A stretch of DNA of 64,000 nt from positions 62,001-126,000 of the forward strand of contig NZ_JAEKIS010000003.1 in NCBI RefSeq assembly GCF_017311415.1. Reading direction: 5' to 3'. Shown piece after piece: positions 34,042 to 43,533 of this stretch. Within the stretch, counting starts at the first letter, position 1. Each line of letters opens with the position of its first letter. This DNA comes from Salipiger abyssi. GTDB taxonomy: Bacteria; Pseudomonadota; Alphaproteobacteria; Rhodobacterales; Rhodobacteraceae. Both the position numbers and the translations under genes were made by a program. A model generated the notes under the pieces. That model was not told the DNA's origin. It did not search any database and saw nothing but the letters and a program-made list of their open reading frames with translations.

Positions 34042-35022
34042 GTGAACACAGGCACCCTCACAGAAGCCATCCTTGAATTCCCCGACAACCGGCTGCTGAT
34101 CGATCTCTGCGGTGAGTTCGACCGCAACCTGACCGATATCGAGACCCGCACCGGCGTGCAGATCCTGCGCCGCGGCAATCAGTTGGCGATTCACGGTCCG
34201 GAAGAGGCGCAGGCAGCGGCGCGCGACGTGCTGTCGGCGCTCTATCAGCGGCTCGAACAGGGGCGCAGCGTGGGACGCGCCGATATCGACCGCGAGTTCC
34301 GACTCGCCCCGGAGGAGGAAACCGCCGAGTCGCAGCTCGAGATGTTCGAGGGCGGCAAGGTCGAGATCAAGACCCGCAAGAAGCTCATCGAGCCGCGCAC
34401 CGACGCGCAAAAGGCCTATGTGCGCTCGCTCTACCAGCACGAGATGTGTTTCGGCATCGGCCCGGCTGGCACTGGCAAGACCTATCTCGCCGTCGCGGTG
34501 GGTGTGAACATGCTGATCACCGGCGCGGTGGACAAGATCATCCTCTGCCGCCCCGCCGTCGAGGCGGGCGAGCGGCTGGGCTTCCTGCCCGGCACGCAGG
34601 AGGAAAAGGTCGATCCCTATATGCAGCCGCTCTACGACGCGCTGAACGATTTCCTGCCGGGCAAGCAGCTTGCCAAGATGCGCGAGGAAAAGACTGTCGA
34701 GATCGCGCCGCTGGCCTTCATGCGGGGGCGCACCCTGTCGAACGCCTTCGTGGTGCTGGACGAGGCGCAGAACGCCACCACCATGCAGATGAAGATGTTC
34801 CTCACCCGTCTCGGCGAGGGCTCGCGCATGGTGATCACCGGCGACCGCACCCAGGTCGACCTGCCGCGCGGCGTGCCTTCGGGGCTTCAGGATGCCGAGC
34901 GGCTGCTCAAGAACATCGAGAAGATCGGCTTCAATTACTTCACCGGCAAGGACGTGGTGCGCCACCCGCTTGTCGCCGCCATCATCGACGCCTATGAGCA
35001 GGACATCGCGACCGGCGCCTGA
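34042..35022 (+). CDS. phoH: PhoH-like ATPase
   Basis: This encodes 326 residues from a GTG. An N-terminal KH-like region precedes a P-loop ATPase with Walker [12 protein letters not shown] (140-150) and a DEAQNAT Walker B region (about 240-246); [11 protein letters not shown] is a further family block. PhoH-like proteins lie beside ybeY across bacteria and are thought to act in RNA or ribosome maturation. It heads the run phoH-ybeY-corC-lnt-metK. An AGGAGACATGC site precedes the GTG. Confidence 0.93.
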   Translation: MNTGTLTEAILEFPDNRLLIDLCGEFDRNLTDIETRTGVQILRRGNQLAIHGPEEAQAAARDVLSALYQRLEQGRSVGRADIDREFRLAPEEETAESQLEMFEGGKVEIKTRKKLIEPRTDAQKAYVRSLYQHEMCFGIGPAGTGKTYLAVAVGVNMLITGAVDKIILCRPAVEAGERLGFLPGTQEEKVDPYMQPLYDALNDFLPGKQLAKMREEKTVEIAPLAFMRGRTLSNAFVVLDEAQNATTMQMKMFLTRLGEGSRMVITGDRTQVDLPRGVPSGLQDAERLLKNIEKIGFNYFTGKDVVRHPLVAAIIDAYEQDIATGA

Positions 35023-35035
35023 CCCACGCCGTTTC

Positions 35036-35100
35036 CATTGGCCGAAAAAATATCCCGGGGGTGAGGCACGCATGTGCCGAAGGGGGCAGCGCCCCGGCCC
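35036..35100. repeat. Hairpin-rich spacer between phoH and ybeY
   Basis: After GAAAAAATATCCCGGGGG come two small stem-loops: GGCAC-GCAT-GTGCC (35065-35078) and GGGGC-AGC-GCCCC (about 35083-35095). No gene is present. This may be a transcript-processing site or a dispersed extragenic element. Confidence 0.45.
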
Positions 35101-35117
35101 TGCGCTGCGGAGATCCC

Positions 35118-35600
35118 ATGCTCACCGATGTCATTCTCGAAGACGACCGCTGGCAGCAGGCGGCGCTGGAGACGCTGGCCGAGACCGCCGCGCGCGTGAC
35201 ACTCTCCCATCTAAGTCTCGACCCCGACGGTTTCGAAATCGCGGTACTGGCCTGCGACGATACCCGCATCGCCGAGCTCAACGCCGAATTCCGTGAAAAG
35301 CCCACGCCCACCAATGTACTCTCCTGGCCCTCGGAGGAGCGCAGCCCCGAGGAGCCGCCGCAGGGCGGCGAGGAGGGGATGCCCGAAGAGCTGGGCGATA
35401 TCGCCATCGCCTGGGAAACCTGCCAGCGCGAGGCCGCCGAACAGGGTAAGCCCGCCGCCGATCACATCACCCATCTGATCGTTCACGCAACGTTGCACCT
35501 CCTGGGCTATGATCATATCCGTGACGCGGATGCCACGGTGATGGAGACTCTGGAGGTCGAGATACTTGGCAAACTGGGGGTGGCGAACCCATATTCATGA
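35118..35600 (+). CDS. ybeY: Endoribonuclease YbeY
   Basis: This encodes 160 residues. It is the single-strand endoribonuclease for 16S rRNA 3' end maturation and ribosome quality control. The zinc motif HATLHLLGYDH (three histidines) and TNVLSWPSEE are diagnostic. ATG 35118 matches the family N-terminus. A proline/glutamate-rich insertion (SPEEPPQGGEEGMPEE) after the TNVLS block is longer than in E. coli. corC begins 36 bases later. Confidence 0.95.
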   Translation: MLTDVILEDDRWQQAALETLAETAARVTLSHLSLDPDGFEIAVLACDDTRIAELNAEFREKPTPTNVLSWPSEERSPEEPPQGGEEGMPEELGDIAIAWETCQREAAEQGKPAADHITHLIVHATLHLLGYDHIRDADATVMETLEVEILGKLGVANPYS

Positions 35601-35636
35601 CAGAAGGGGCGTTAGCCCCGCCAACGGATAGGAAAA

Positions 35637-36632
35637 ATGGGCGACAGTGACGGCTCGTCTACGGCAGCGCAAAGCGCGCGGACGATGGCGGATTCAGCGG
35701 ACGGCGAAGGGCTTTTTCGTCGTATTTTTAACGGCTTCAGAGTGGCACCGGCGGAACCCGCCCAGGTGAACGGCACGTCCATGACAACGCCCCAGCCCAC
35801 AACCACGCCAAGCATGATGAACCTGCGCCGGATGCGGGTCGAGGATGTGGCGATTCCCAAGGCGGATATCGTCGCGGTGCCCGACACCATCACCAAGGCC
35901 GAGCTGGTGCAGGTCTTTCGCGACAGCGGCATGACCCGGCTGCCGGTCTACTCCGGCACGCTCGACACGCCGGTGGGCATGGCCCACCTCAAGGATTTCG
36001 CCCTCAAACACGGGTTCAACGGCTCCGGCCAGCGCTTCGATCTGAAAAAGATGCTGCGCCCGCTGGTCTTCGTGCCGCCCTCCATGCCGATCGGCGTGCT
36101 GCTCACCAAGATGCAGACCGAACGCCGGCACATGGCGCTGGTGATCGACGAATATGGCGGGGTCGACGGGCTGGTGACCATCGAGGATCTCATCGAACAG
36201 GTGATCGGTGAGATCGAGGACGAGCACGATATCGACGAGGGCCGGAACTTCTCGCGCGAGAAGGCCGGCAGCTGGCTGGCGCTGGCCAAAACCCCGCTCG
36301 AGGAGTTCGAGGCTGCGACCGGGTTGGCGCTGACCGAGGAAGACGAGATCGACGAGGAAGAGATCGACACGCTGGGCGGGCTGGTCTTCATGCTCGCGGG
36401 CCATGTGCCGGCACGCGGCGAGGTGATCCCGCACCCGGCTGGTATCGATTTCGAAGTGGTCGATGCCGATCCGCGCCGTATCAAGCGGTTGCGGGTGCGA
36501 CCGCATACGGAGGCCACCGGTGCGCCTGTCGCGAAACCCGCGCCGGCCAGGGTCGACTCGGCCCCGTCGACCGAAACGGTCTCCGCTGATTCCGCCCCCG
36601 CCGAGCCGGCATCCGGGACGCAGCGTGCCTGA
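35637..36632 (+). CDS. corC: CorC/HlyC-type CBS-domain transporter-associated protein
   Basis: This encodes 331 residues. Two CBS domains (about 70-195, with DSGMTRLPVYSG and MALVIDEYGGVDGLVTIEDLIEQVIGEI) are followed by the CorC_HlyC FAD-fold-like domain (about 210-290, with IDTLGGLVFMLAGHVPARGEVI). There is no membrane domain, so it is a soluble version. An alanine/proline-rich tail of 35 residues ends the protein. It lies between ybeY and lnt as in many proteobacteria; the precise role (magnesium/cobalt efflux or membrane maintenance) is uncertain. Confidence 0.9.
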   Translation: MGDSDGSSTAAQSARTMADSADGEGLFRRIFNGFRVAPAEPAQVNGTSMTTPQPTTTPSMMNLRRMRVEDVAIPKADIVAVPDTITKAELVQVFRDSGMTRLPVYSGTLDTPVGMAHLKDFALKHGFNGSGQRFDLKKMLRPLVFVPPSMPIGVLLTKMQTERRHMALVIDEYGGVDGLVTIEDLIEQVIGEIEDEHDIDEGRNFSREKAGSWLALAKTPLEEFEAATGLALTEEDEIDEEEIDTLGGLVFMLAGHVPARGEVIPHPAGIDFEVVDADPRRIKRLRVRPHTEATGAPVAKPAPARVDSAPSTETVSADSAPAEPASGTQRA

Positions 36633-36633
36633 C

Positions 36634-38178
36634 ATGTCTCTGGGCCGGCGTCTGGACCGGCTGCCGCGCTGGGCTCGCCTGCCGGGCGCCATCGGCGCCG
36701 GCGCCGTCATGGGGCTGGGGCAGGCGCCCTGGGATCTGACCTGGCTGGCGCTGGCCGGGCTCCTTTCCGCTGTCGCACTCTTTTCCGCCACGCGCCGTCC
36801 GCTCGACGCGGTCGGCGTAGGCTGGGGTGTCGGTCTCGGCTATTTCGGGCTGGTGCTGGGCTGGGTGTTGGAGCCGTTCCAGGTCGATGCCGCCGCCACC
36901 GGCTGGATGGCGCCCTTTGCCCTGTTCTTCCTTGCCGCCGGGCTGGCCTTGTTCTGGGCGCTGGCCTTCTGGGGCGCGGCCTATGCGCCGCCGCGCCGCC
37001 GGCTCTTTGCGCTGGCGGTATGCTGGGCGGCGGCAGAGCTGGCGCGGGCCTATGTCTTCACCGGCTTCGCCTGGGCGATGGTCGGCTCGCTCTGGGCCCC
37101 GGTGCCGGCGATCCAGTGGAGCGCGGTGCTCGGGCCGCACGGGCTCACCTTCGTCACCCTCGGCCTCGCGGCGCTGGCCGTAGCGGCGCTGCGCGGCGGG
37201 CGCCGGGCCTGGCGTAAGGGGCTCGCGGCGCTGCTGCTCTTTGTCGCGCTCCTCGGCGGTGGCGCCGCTCTGGTGCCGCCGCTTCAGGATCTCGCCGGCC
37301 GGCCCGTGGTGCGGCTGGTGCAACCCAACGCGCCGCAGCAGCAGAAATGGGATCGCGCCTATATCCCGGTGTTCTTCGACCGGCAGGTGGATTTCACCGC
37401 CGCGCCCTCGCATGACGGGCTGTCGCGCCCGGCGCTGACGGTCTGGCCGGAAACCTCGCTGCCGATGCTGCTCGACCATGCCGACGAGGCGCTGGGCATC
37501 GTCACCGATGCGGCCTTTCCCGGCGAGGTCGTGCTGGGTATCCAGCGCGAAGAGGGCGGTGCCTGGTACAATTCGCTGGTGCTGGCGGGGCAGGGGCCGC
37601 AGGTGATGCAGGTCTATGACAAGCACCATCTGGTGCCCTTCGGCGAATACATGCCCGCCGCCGGATTCTTCCAGCGCTGGAACATCGCCGGGCTGGCGCA
37701 GCGCGCGGCGGGGGGCTACGCCTCCGGGCCGGGGCCGCGCCTGCTGGATCTCGGGCCGGAGCTGGGCCATGCGCTGCCGCTCATCTGCTACGAGGCGGTG
37801 TTTCCGCAGGATCTGCGCGCGCCGGGCCGCCCCGATCTGCTGCTTCAGATCACCAACGACGCCTGGTTCGGCACCTTCTCCGGCCCCTATCAGCATCTGG
37901 CGCAGGCCCGCATCCGTGCCATCGAGCAAGGGCTGCCGATGCTGCGCGCCGCCAATACCGGGGTCTCGGCAGTGATCGACGGGGCGGGGCGCGTGCTGCA
38001 ATCGCTGCCGCTGGGCGAGGCGGGCTATCTCGACGCGCGCCTGCCGCCGCCGCTGCGCGTGACGCCCTACAGCCGCATGGGCGATCTGCCGGCGCTGGGG
38101 CTGCTCTTTGTGCTTGCGATTACGGCATTCCTGCGGCGCGGGCGGAATTCGATTGACGGCCCTGCCGCAACCACGTAG
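36634..38178 (+). CDS. lnt: Apolipoprotein N-acyltransferase
   Basis: This encodes 514 residues. Six to eight membrane helices lead to a nitrilase-fold periplasmic domain with the catalytic Glu (WPETSLPM), Lys (YDKHHLVPFGEYMP) and Cys (ICYEAVFP). It adds the third acyl chain to lipoproteins, such as the one encoded at 33572. The start could be ATG 36634, one base after the corC stop, or GTG 36625, overlapping it. metK follows after 67 bases that hold a riboswitch. Confidence 0.95.
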   Translation: MSLGRRLDRLPRWARLPGAIGAGAVMGLGQAPWDLTWLALAGLLSAVALFSATRRPLDAVGVGWGVGLGYFGLVLGWVLEPFQVDAAATGWMAPFALFFLAAGLALFWALAFWGAAYAPPRRRLFALAVCWAAAELARAYVFTGFAWAMVGSLWAPVPAIQWSAVLGPHGLTFVTLGLAALAVAALRGGRRAWRKGLAALLLFVALLGGGAALVPPLQDLAGRPVVRLVQPNAPQQQKWDRAYIPVFFDRQVDFTAAPSHDGLSRPALTVWPETSLPMLLDHADEALGIVTDAAFPGEVVLGIQREEGGAWYNSLVLAGQGPQVMQVYDKHHLVPFGEYMPAAGFFQRWNIAGLAQRAAGGYASGPGPRLLDLGPELGHALPLICYEAVFPQDLRAPGRPDLLLQITNDAWFGTFSGPYQHLAQARIRAIEQGLPMLRAANTGVSAVIDGAGRVLQSLPLGEAGYLDARLPPPLRVTPYSRMGDLPALGLLFVLAITAFLRRGRNSIDGPAATT

Positions 38179-38196
38179 CCATGTCGCGTTACATCC

Positions 38197-38241
38197 CCGT
38201 CACAACGGCTTCCTGGCGTGACGGTCGGTACTCAATGGAGC
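38197..38241 (+). promoter_or_regulatory. SAM/SAH riboswitch in the metK leader
   Basis: The stem CCGTCAC/GTGACGG encloses AACGGCTTCCTGGC and is followed by CAATGGAGC just before the metK ATG. This matches, as I recall it, the short SAM/SAH aptamer described from Rhodobacterales metK leaders, in which the hairpin loop forms a pseudoknot with the ribosome binding site (GGAGC). Ligand binding should hide the site and reduce translation of metK. Confidence 0.88.
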
Positions 38242-38245
38242 GCTC

Positions 38246-39427
38246 ATGTCCCGACAAAACTATACTTTCACTTCGGAATCCGTGTCCGAAGGTCACCCTG
38301 ACAAGGTCTGCGACCGCATTTCCGATGCGGTTCTCGACGCCCTTCTGGCGGAGGATCCGCTAGCGCGCGTCGCCTGCGAGACCTTTGCCACCACCGACCG
38401 CGTGGTCATCGGTGGCGAAATCGGGCTGACCGATCAGGAGAAACTCGCCGAATATATGGAGGCGATCCCGGATATCGTCCGCGCCTGCATCAAGGATATC
38501 GGGTATGAGCAGGACAAGTTCCATCATGCCACCTGCGAGATCACCAACCTGCTGCACGAGCAGTCGGCGCATATCGCCCAAGGGGTGACCGGCGGCGGCA
38601 ACCGTGACGAGGGGGCCGGCGATCAGGGCATCATGTTCGGCTATGCCACCAACGAGACGCCGCAGATGATGCCGGCGCCGATCCTGTTCTCCCACGCGGT
38701 GCTGAAGCGTCTGGCCGAGGCGCGCAAATCCGGCGAGCAGCCGGTGCTGGGCCCGGATGCGAAATCGCAGTTCTCGGTGCGTTACGAGGGCGGCAAGCCG
38801 GTCGGCGTGACCTCGGTGGTGCTGTCGCACCAGCATCTCGATCCAGCGCTGACCTCGGAAGACGTGCGCGACATCGTCGAGCCCTATATCCGCGAGGTTC
38901 TGCCCGAGGGCTGGCTGACCGCCGAGACCGAATGGTGGGTGAATCCCACCGGTGCCTTCGTGATCGGCGGGCCCGACGGCGATGCCGGTCTCACGGGGCG
39001 CAAGATCATCGTCGACACCTATGGCGGCGCGGCGCCGCATGGTGGCGGGGCGTTCTCGGGCAAGGACCCGACCAAGGTCGACCGGTCGGCGGCCTATGCG
39101 TCGCGTTATCTGGCCAAGAACGTGGTCGCGGCGGGCATGGCCGAGCGCTGCACGGTGCAGCTTTCCTATGCCATCGGCGTGGCCAAGCCGCTGTCGATCT
39201 ATGTCGATACCCACGGCACGGGCGAGCTCGACGAGGCGCTGATCGAGACGGCGATCCCGAAGGTGATGGATCTCACCCCGCGCGGCATCCGCACGCATCT
39301 CGATCTCAACAAGCCGATCTATGAGCGCACCGCGGCCTATGGTCATTTCGGGCGCGAGCCCGATGCGGATGGCGGCTTCTCCTGGGAGCGGACCGATCTT
39401 GCCGAGGCGCTGAAGAAAGAAGTCTGA
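38246..39427 (+). CDS. metK: S-adenosylmethionine synthetase
   Basis: This encodes 393 residues. It makes S-adenosylmethionine from methionine and ATP. The family blocks are present: [32 protein letters not shown] (ATP/methionine), and [20 protein letters not shown] (phosphate loop). The leader carries a SAM/SAH riboswitch, so expression is product-controlled at translation. It closes the phoH-to-metK gene run and is followed by a strong terminator. Confidence 0.98.
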   Translation: MSRQNYTFTSESVSEGHPDKVCDRISDAVLDALLAEDPLARVACETFATTDRVVIGGEIGLTDQEKLAEYMEAIPDIVRACIKDIGYEQDKFHHATCEITNLLHEQSAHIAQGVTGGGNRDEGAGDQGIMFGYATNETPQMMPAPILFSHAVLKRLAEARKSGEQPVLGPDAKSQFSVRYEGGKPVGVTSVVLSHQHLDPALTSEDVRDIVEPYIREVLPEGWLTAETEWWVNPTGAFVIGGPDGDAGLTGRKIIVDTYGGAAPHGGGAFSGKDPTKVDRSAAYASRYLAKNVVAAGMAERCTVQLSYAIGVAKPLSIYVDTHGTGELDEALIETAIPKVMDLTPRGIRTHLDLNKPIYERTAAYGHFGREPDADGGFSWERTDLAEALKKEV

Positions 39428-39448
39428 GGCGGGTATGATCGCCGAAAG

Positions 39449-39480
39449 AAAAAAGGGCGCCCGGGTGGGCGCCCTTTTTT
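39449..39480 (+). terminator. Strong terminator after metK
   Basis: AAAAAAGGGCGCCC pairs perfectly with GGGCGCCCTTTTTT around GGGT. The T-run is present on either strand, so it can also end the pyrG transcript, although pyrG stops at 39605 and two repeats lie between. Confidence 0.92.
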
Positions 39481-39502
39481 GTTGAGAGGCGGGGGATATT
39501 TT

Positions 39503-39532
39503 GCGGAGCGGTGGGCAGATTGCCCACCCTAC
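39503..39532. repeat. GTAGGGTGGGC palindrome, copy 3 (inverted partner of copy 4)
   Basis: These 30 bases begin GCGGAGCGGTGGGCAGATTG and end CCCACCCTAC. They are the exact reverse complement of the 30 bases at 39566-39595. Each copy is also nearly palindromic by itself. Confidence 0.75.
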
Positions 39533-39565
39533 CTGTGTGAGCCGCGCCCGGGGAACTACGCAATC

Positions 39566-39595
39566 GTAGGGTGGGCAATCTGCCCACCGCTCCGC
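39566..39595. repeat. GTAGGGTGGGC palindrome, copy 4 (inverted partner of copy 3)
   Basis: These 30 bases begin GTAGGGTGGGCAATCTGCCC and end ACCGCTCCGC. They form a perfect inverted pair with 39503-39532 across 33 bases, directly beyond the pyrG stop codon. Confidence 0.75.
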
Positions 39596-39604
39596 GCCAA
39601 GCCC

Positions 39605-41248
39605 TTAAACCAGTCGCGACACGTCCTTGGCGGCGCGCACGAAATCCTTGAACAGCGGATGCGGATCGAAGGGTTTCGACTTCAGCTCCGGGTGGAACTG
39701 CACCCCGATGAACCACGGATGATCGGGCCATTCCACGATCTCCGGCAGGCGCCCGTCCGGCGACATGCCCGAGAAACACAGCCCGCTCGTCTCCAGCGCC
39801 TCGCGGTACTTGATATCGACCTCGTAGCGGTGGCGGTGGCGCTCGTCGATGGCATTGCTGCCATAGACTTCGGCCACCTTGGAGCCGTCCTTAAGCACTG
39901 CGTCATAGGCGCCGAGCCGCATGGTGCCGCCCTTGTCGTCGGCCACCGAGCGGTTGACCTTCTGGTTGCCCTGCACCCATTCCTTGAGGTGATAGACCAC
40001 CGGCTCGAACCGCTTTTCGCCCTTCTCGTGGTCGAACTCCTCGGAGCCCGCCTTCTTGACGCCGGCGACGTTGCGCGCCGCCTCGATCACCGCCATCTGC
40101 ATGCCGAGGCAGATGCCGAGATAGGGCACCTTGTGCTCGCGGGCGAATTGCGCCGCCTTGATCTTGCCCTCGGTGCCGCGCTCGCCGAAACCGCCGGGCA
40201 CCAGGATCGCGTCGTAATTTTCCAGATAGGGCGCCGGATCCTCTCGCTCGAAGAGCTCGGCATCGACCCAGTTCACATTGACCTTGACCCGGTTGGCCAG
40301 CCCGCCATGGGTCAGAGCCTCGGCGATGGATTTATAGGCGTCTTCGAGCTGCGTGTATTTGCCGACGATGGCGACATTCACGTCCCCCTCGGGGTTGTGG
40401 ATGCGCTCGCTCACATCCTCCCATTTCTCCAGATTGGGGCGCGGCGCCGGGGTGATCTGGAACGCGTCCAGCACCGCCTGGTCGAGCCCCTCGCGGTGAT
40501 AGGCCAGCGGCGCGTCGTAGATCGACGGCAGATCCTGCGCTGCGATCACCGCGTCGGGGCGCACATTGCAGAACAGCGCCAGCTTTTCGCGCTCCTTCTG
40601 CGGAATCGGCCCTTCGGAGCGGCAGACGAGGATATCGGGCGCCAGACCGATGGAGCGCAGCTCCTTGACCGAGTGCTGCGTCGGCTTGGTCTTCAGCTCG
40701 CCCGAGGCCTTGATCCAGGGCAGCAGCGTCAGGTGCATGAAAACGCACTGGCCGCGCGGCTTGTCCTGTGAGAATTGCCGGATCGCCTCGAAGAAGGGCA
40801 GGCCTTCGATATCGCCCACCGTGCCGCCGATCTCGCACAGCATGAAATCGACTTCGTCCTCGCCGATGTCGATCCAGTCCTTGATCTCGTTGGTGACGTG
40901 CGGGATCACCTGAATGGTCTTGCCGAGGTAGTCGCCGCGGCGCTCCTTCTCCAGCACATTGGTATAGATCCGGCCCGAAGAGATGGAATCGGTCTTGCGC
41001 GCCGAGACGCCCGTAAAGCGTTCGTAATGGCCGAGATCGAGATCGGTTTCGGCGCCGTCATCGGTGACAAAGACCTCGCCATGCTCGAAGGGCGACATCG
41101 TGCCGGGATCGACATTCAGATAAGGATCGAGTTTTCTCAGCCGGACGGAAAAGCCCCGCGCCTGCAAAAGTGCCCCGAGCGCGGCCGATGCCAGCCCCTT
41201 GCCGAGCGACGAAACAACGCCGCCAGTAATGAAGATGAAACGTGCCAT
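39605..41248 (-). CDS. pyrG: CTP synthase
   Basis: This encodes 547 residues. It converts UTP to CTP with glutamine and ATP. The synthetase half starts [19 protein letters not shown] with the P-loop and later has [14 protein letters not shown]; the glutaminase half has the nucleophile in LGICLGMQ and the HPE triad end in [17 protein letters not shown]. The usual neighbour secG lies upstream, but an acyltransferase gene stands between them. An 8-bp inverted repeat in its leader (41261-41320) may be a control structure. Confidence 0.98.
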   Translation of the reverse strand: MARFIFITGGVVSSLGKGLASAALGALLQARGFSVRLRKLDPYLNVDPGTMSPFEHGEVFVTDDGAETDLDLGHYERFTGVSARKTDSISSGRIYTNVLEKERRGDYLGKTIQVIPHVTNEIKDWIDIGEDEVDFMLCEIGGTVGDIEGLPFFEAIRQFSQDKPRGQCVFMHLTLLPWIKASGELKTKPTQHSVKELRSIGLAPDILVCRSEGPIPQKEREKLALFCNVRPDAVIAAQDLPSIYDAPLAYHREGLDQAVLDAFQITPAPRPNLEKWEDVSERIHNPEGDVNVAIVGKYTQLEDAYKSIAEALTHGGLANRVKVNVNWVDAELFEREDPAPYLENYDAILVPGGFGERGTEGKIKAAQFAREHKVPYLGICLGMQMAVIEAARNVAGVKKAGSEEFDHEKGEKRFEPVVYHLKEWVQGNQKVNRSVADDKGGTMRLGAYDAVLKDGSKVAEVYGSNAIDERHRHRYEVDIKYREALETSGLCFSGMSPDGRLPEIVEWPDHPWFIGVQFHPELKSKPFDPHPLFKDFVRAAKDVSRLV

Positions 41249-41260
41249 TGGCCGCGTAAC

Positions 41261-41320
41261 CCCGTGATATTGCCTGTATTTTTATGATGAATCCGCATGC
41301 GCAAAACGCGTCATCACGGG
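41261..41320 (-). promoter_or_regulatory. Long-range inverted repeat in the pyrG leader
   Basis: CCCGTGAT (41261-41268) and ATCACGGG (41313-41320) are perfect inverted arms 44 bases apart, ending 13 bases upstream of the pyrG start. The enclosed sequence is AT-rich. It could form a leader stem or be chance. The rest of the space up to 41497 shows no gene. Confidence 0.35.
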
Positions 41321-41497
41321 ATTTGACGTATAGGGGATTCGGGAAGGGATGTCTAGCGCACCTCAAGATGCTGTTGCGCTTGCTTACGCCCGGGCAATCT
41401 GTTGTGGGGATGGCCTCTGTGATCTCGGGGTCCGGCAGGCGCCGGCGCCCGTCTTGGTCTCGTCCGGGCAGTCGCGCTCTCGTCCGACGCGCATCGC

Positions 41498-42532
41498 CTA
41501 GGCGGTCACGCGCAGCGAGGGCTTGTTGTTGGGGAGCCGGTAAAGCCAGTCCACACCGATCCTGTCGGCGCACCATTTTAGGGCCAGCGATACAGCGATC
41601 CCGACCGTAGAGAGCGCAAGGACAAGGCATAGCGAGGTTGCCAGACCGATATCATCGCCCCGGATCCCGACGCTGGCCGCAAGGACACGCATCACCAGGC
41701 TGTGCGCGAGGTAGATGGAAAGTGTGTTTCTGCCTAGATAGGTCCAGAAGCGACGTAGAGGCGAGATCTTGGCGATGATCGCTGATGCGAAGTAGCCGAA
41801 CCCGATTCCGAAAAACGGAAGCACCGTTTGCAGGATCTTGCCCGTCGCTCCCGAAGGGTCCGACTTCAGATGGGCAGCTGTCAGGCCTGCGAAGATGACG
41901 GTGGAGACTGGACCGATCCACCGGTTGTTTCCCATCCATCCGAAGATGGTTTCCCCATAGGCGGCGGCTATGAAGAAGAAGATGAAATATTTCAGAATGT
42001 TGTCGTGCACATAGCTGTCGAACGCGATGTAACCGACCGAGACGCTTGTATAAAGCGCAAGCGCGATCATCGCTGCCAGCGGGCGGATCCGCATCGAAAG
42101 TTTCGCGAGCGGGAAGTAGATTGCCAGCGCGAGCAGGAACCACAGCGTCGATGTGGGATTGATGACAATGCCCTGGAGCAGAAAATCGAAGATGTTTGCG
42201 CTTTTGTCGAAGAACGTGACGTCGAAAAGAAAAGCAATCAAAAGCCAGATCAGCACGAGATAGAGGAAGGTGGCTGTTTTCGCCTTCAAGAGTTTTGGCC
42301 ACGGGCGCCGGAGCGCGCTCCTCGCGAGGTATCCTGAGACCAGAAAGAAAACGGGCATGCGCATCGGGGATATGGCATTGTTGATTTGCCATAGCTTGGA
42401 AGACAGGTCGAAATAGCTTTCGGCGGCGATACTTGCATGGAAGAAGACGACAAAGAAGATCGAACCGCCTTTTACGACGTCGATCCACGTAAGTCTTTGA
42501 GGTTTCGAATCGTCCGAAATTTCTTGTGACAT
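41498..42532 (-). CDS. Acyltransferase family 3 membrane protein
   Basis: This encodes 344 residues with about ten membrane helices. The acyltransferase-3 hallmarks are TWIDVVKGGSIFFVVFFHA (with the conserved histidine at about 32), MPVFFLVSGYLAR and LGRNTLSIYLAHSLVMR. Such enzymes O-acetylate or O-succinylate surface sugars. Codon use is noticeably less GC-rich than that of pyrG and secG, and the gene separates these two normally adjacent housekeeping genes, so I infer recent acquisition. It has its own weak upstream region and no partner sugar genes. Confidence 0.88.
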   Translation of the reverse strand: MSQEISDDSKPQRLTWIDVVKGGSIFFVVFFHASIAAESYFDLSSKLWQINNAISPMRMPVFFLVSGYLARSALRRPWPKLLKAKTATFLYLVLIWLLIAFLFDVTFFDKSANIFDFLLQGIVINPTSTLWFLLALAIYFPLAKLSMRIRPLAAMIALALYTSVSVGYIAFDSYVHDNILKYFIFFFIAAAYGETIFGWMGNNRWIGPVSTVIFAGLTAAHLKSDPSGATGKILQTVLPFFGIGFGYFASAIIAKISPLRRFWTYLGRNTLSIYLAHSLVMRVLAASVGIRGDDIGLATSLCLVLALSTVGIAVSLALKWCADRIGVDWLYRLPNNKPSLRVTA

Positions 42533-42937
42533 CGTAAACTCCTCACTTGTGAAGCGGCTGCACCTCTCTTTCGCGCGCAGGCCGGTCTTCTGGGCCGGCC
42601 GGAAGTCTTGTGCTCATGCATCGTCGCATTTGACTTCTGTCTTTTCGTGACGTGCCGGATGTCGTGACGAAAGGCGAGTCAATCGCAGCCGCGCGATCCC
42701 GCGAACCGCGCGCTGCTTTAAATTTGTTCAGTGGGTGACCGACGCGTCACTCAACTGTGCGCTCGGACGGGCTTCAGCGGAAAAACCCTGTCATAAGGCG
42801 TCGAGCCGATGGGATGCTCCGACCTTCCAGGATGAGGGGGCTTCGGGAGCACGCGCCCGACCGGATGGCAACGGCCGGGCGTAAACGGCCTGCCCACTCC
42901 GTTGAGCGAGTGCCTTATCGCAGTCCCTTCATGCCGA
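42533..42937. other. Gene-free stretch between acyltransferase gene and secG
   Basis: I see no gene in these 405 bases. The acyltransferase promoter should lie near the left end; CTTTTCGTGACG and GTCGTGACGAAAG near 42640-42685 make an imperfect inverted repeat. Toward secG, ACGGCCGGGCGTAAACGGCC forms a short hairpin. Composition is mixed, consistent with a junction of acquired DNA. Confidence 0.4.
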
Positions 42938-43327
42938 TCAGTCGGCGCGCGGAACCAGAGGTGCGTCGGGCGCTGTGTCGCTATCTTGCATCGAGGGCGG
43001 TGGCAGCAGCGCATCGGTGTCGATCCCGTCTGTGCCGGTGCTGCCCGCATCGCCTTCCGCCGCCGGAGCGTCGCCACTCAGCCGGTCCATGACGGACACG
43101 CCAGAAGCATCCTGCGCGGCCAGGACCGTCAGGGTCAGCGAGGTCGCGATAAAGGCAATGGCCAAACCCCAGGTCACCTTGCCGAGCGCCGTCGCGGCCG
43201 CGCGCTGGCTCATTGCGCCACCGCCGCCACCCATGCCGAGCCCGCCGCCTTCGGAGCGCTGAAGCAGCACCGCGCCGATCAGCGCGAGCGCGAGAAGAAG
43301 ATGGACGATGAGAATGACGTTCTGCAT
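42938..43327 (-). CDS. secG: Preprotein translocase subunit SecG
   Basis: This encodes 129 residues. Two membrane helices (about 2-20 and 52-72) flank the conserved loop QRSEGGGLGMGGGGGAMSQR, diagnostic of SecG, the auxiliary subunit of the SecYEG channel. The acidic, proline-rich C-terminal tail is typical of alphaproteobacterial versions. ATG 43327 is the family start; the frame is open upstream. pyrG, the usual next gene, is displaced by an acyltransferase. Confidence 0.92.
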   Translation of the reverse strand: MQNVILIVHLLLALALIGAVLLQRSEGGGLGMGGGGGAMSQRAAATALGKVTWGLAIAFIATSLTLTVLAAQDASGVSVMDRLSGDAPAAEGDAGSTGTDGIDTDALLPPPSMQDSDTAPDAPLVPRAD

Positions 43328-43533
43328 GGAGGGTCCCGGATCCTGCGGTCTTGGCGCGCTATGTAGGGGAAGCGGGGCAGACGCGCAACCCGCCACGGAG
43401 AGGCGTCGCGGCAGAGCGCCGAGATGCCCCGGGTGAAAGCGTTGTGCGCTCGCGCAGGGGTTGTGACCTGACTTGATCAAAATAACGAAAGTGGTGGCTT
43501 GCCGGGTTACGGGCCTGGGGCTAGGCTTTTGTT

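Noticed and set aside
41498..42532. Acyltransferase as part of a polysaccharide or phage island
   Set aside because: No integrase, tRNA site or sugar-nucleotide genes are nearby; only a single acquired gene can be supported.
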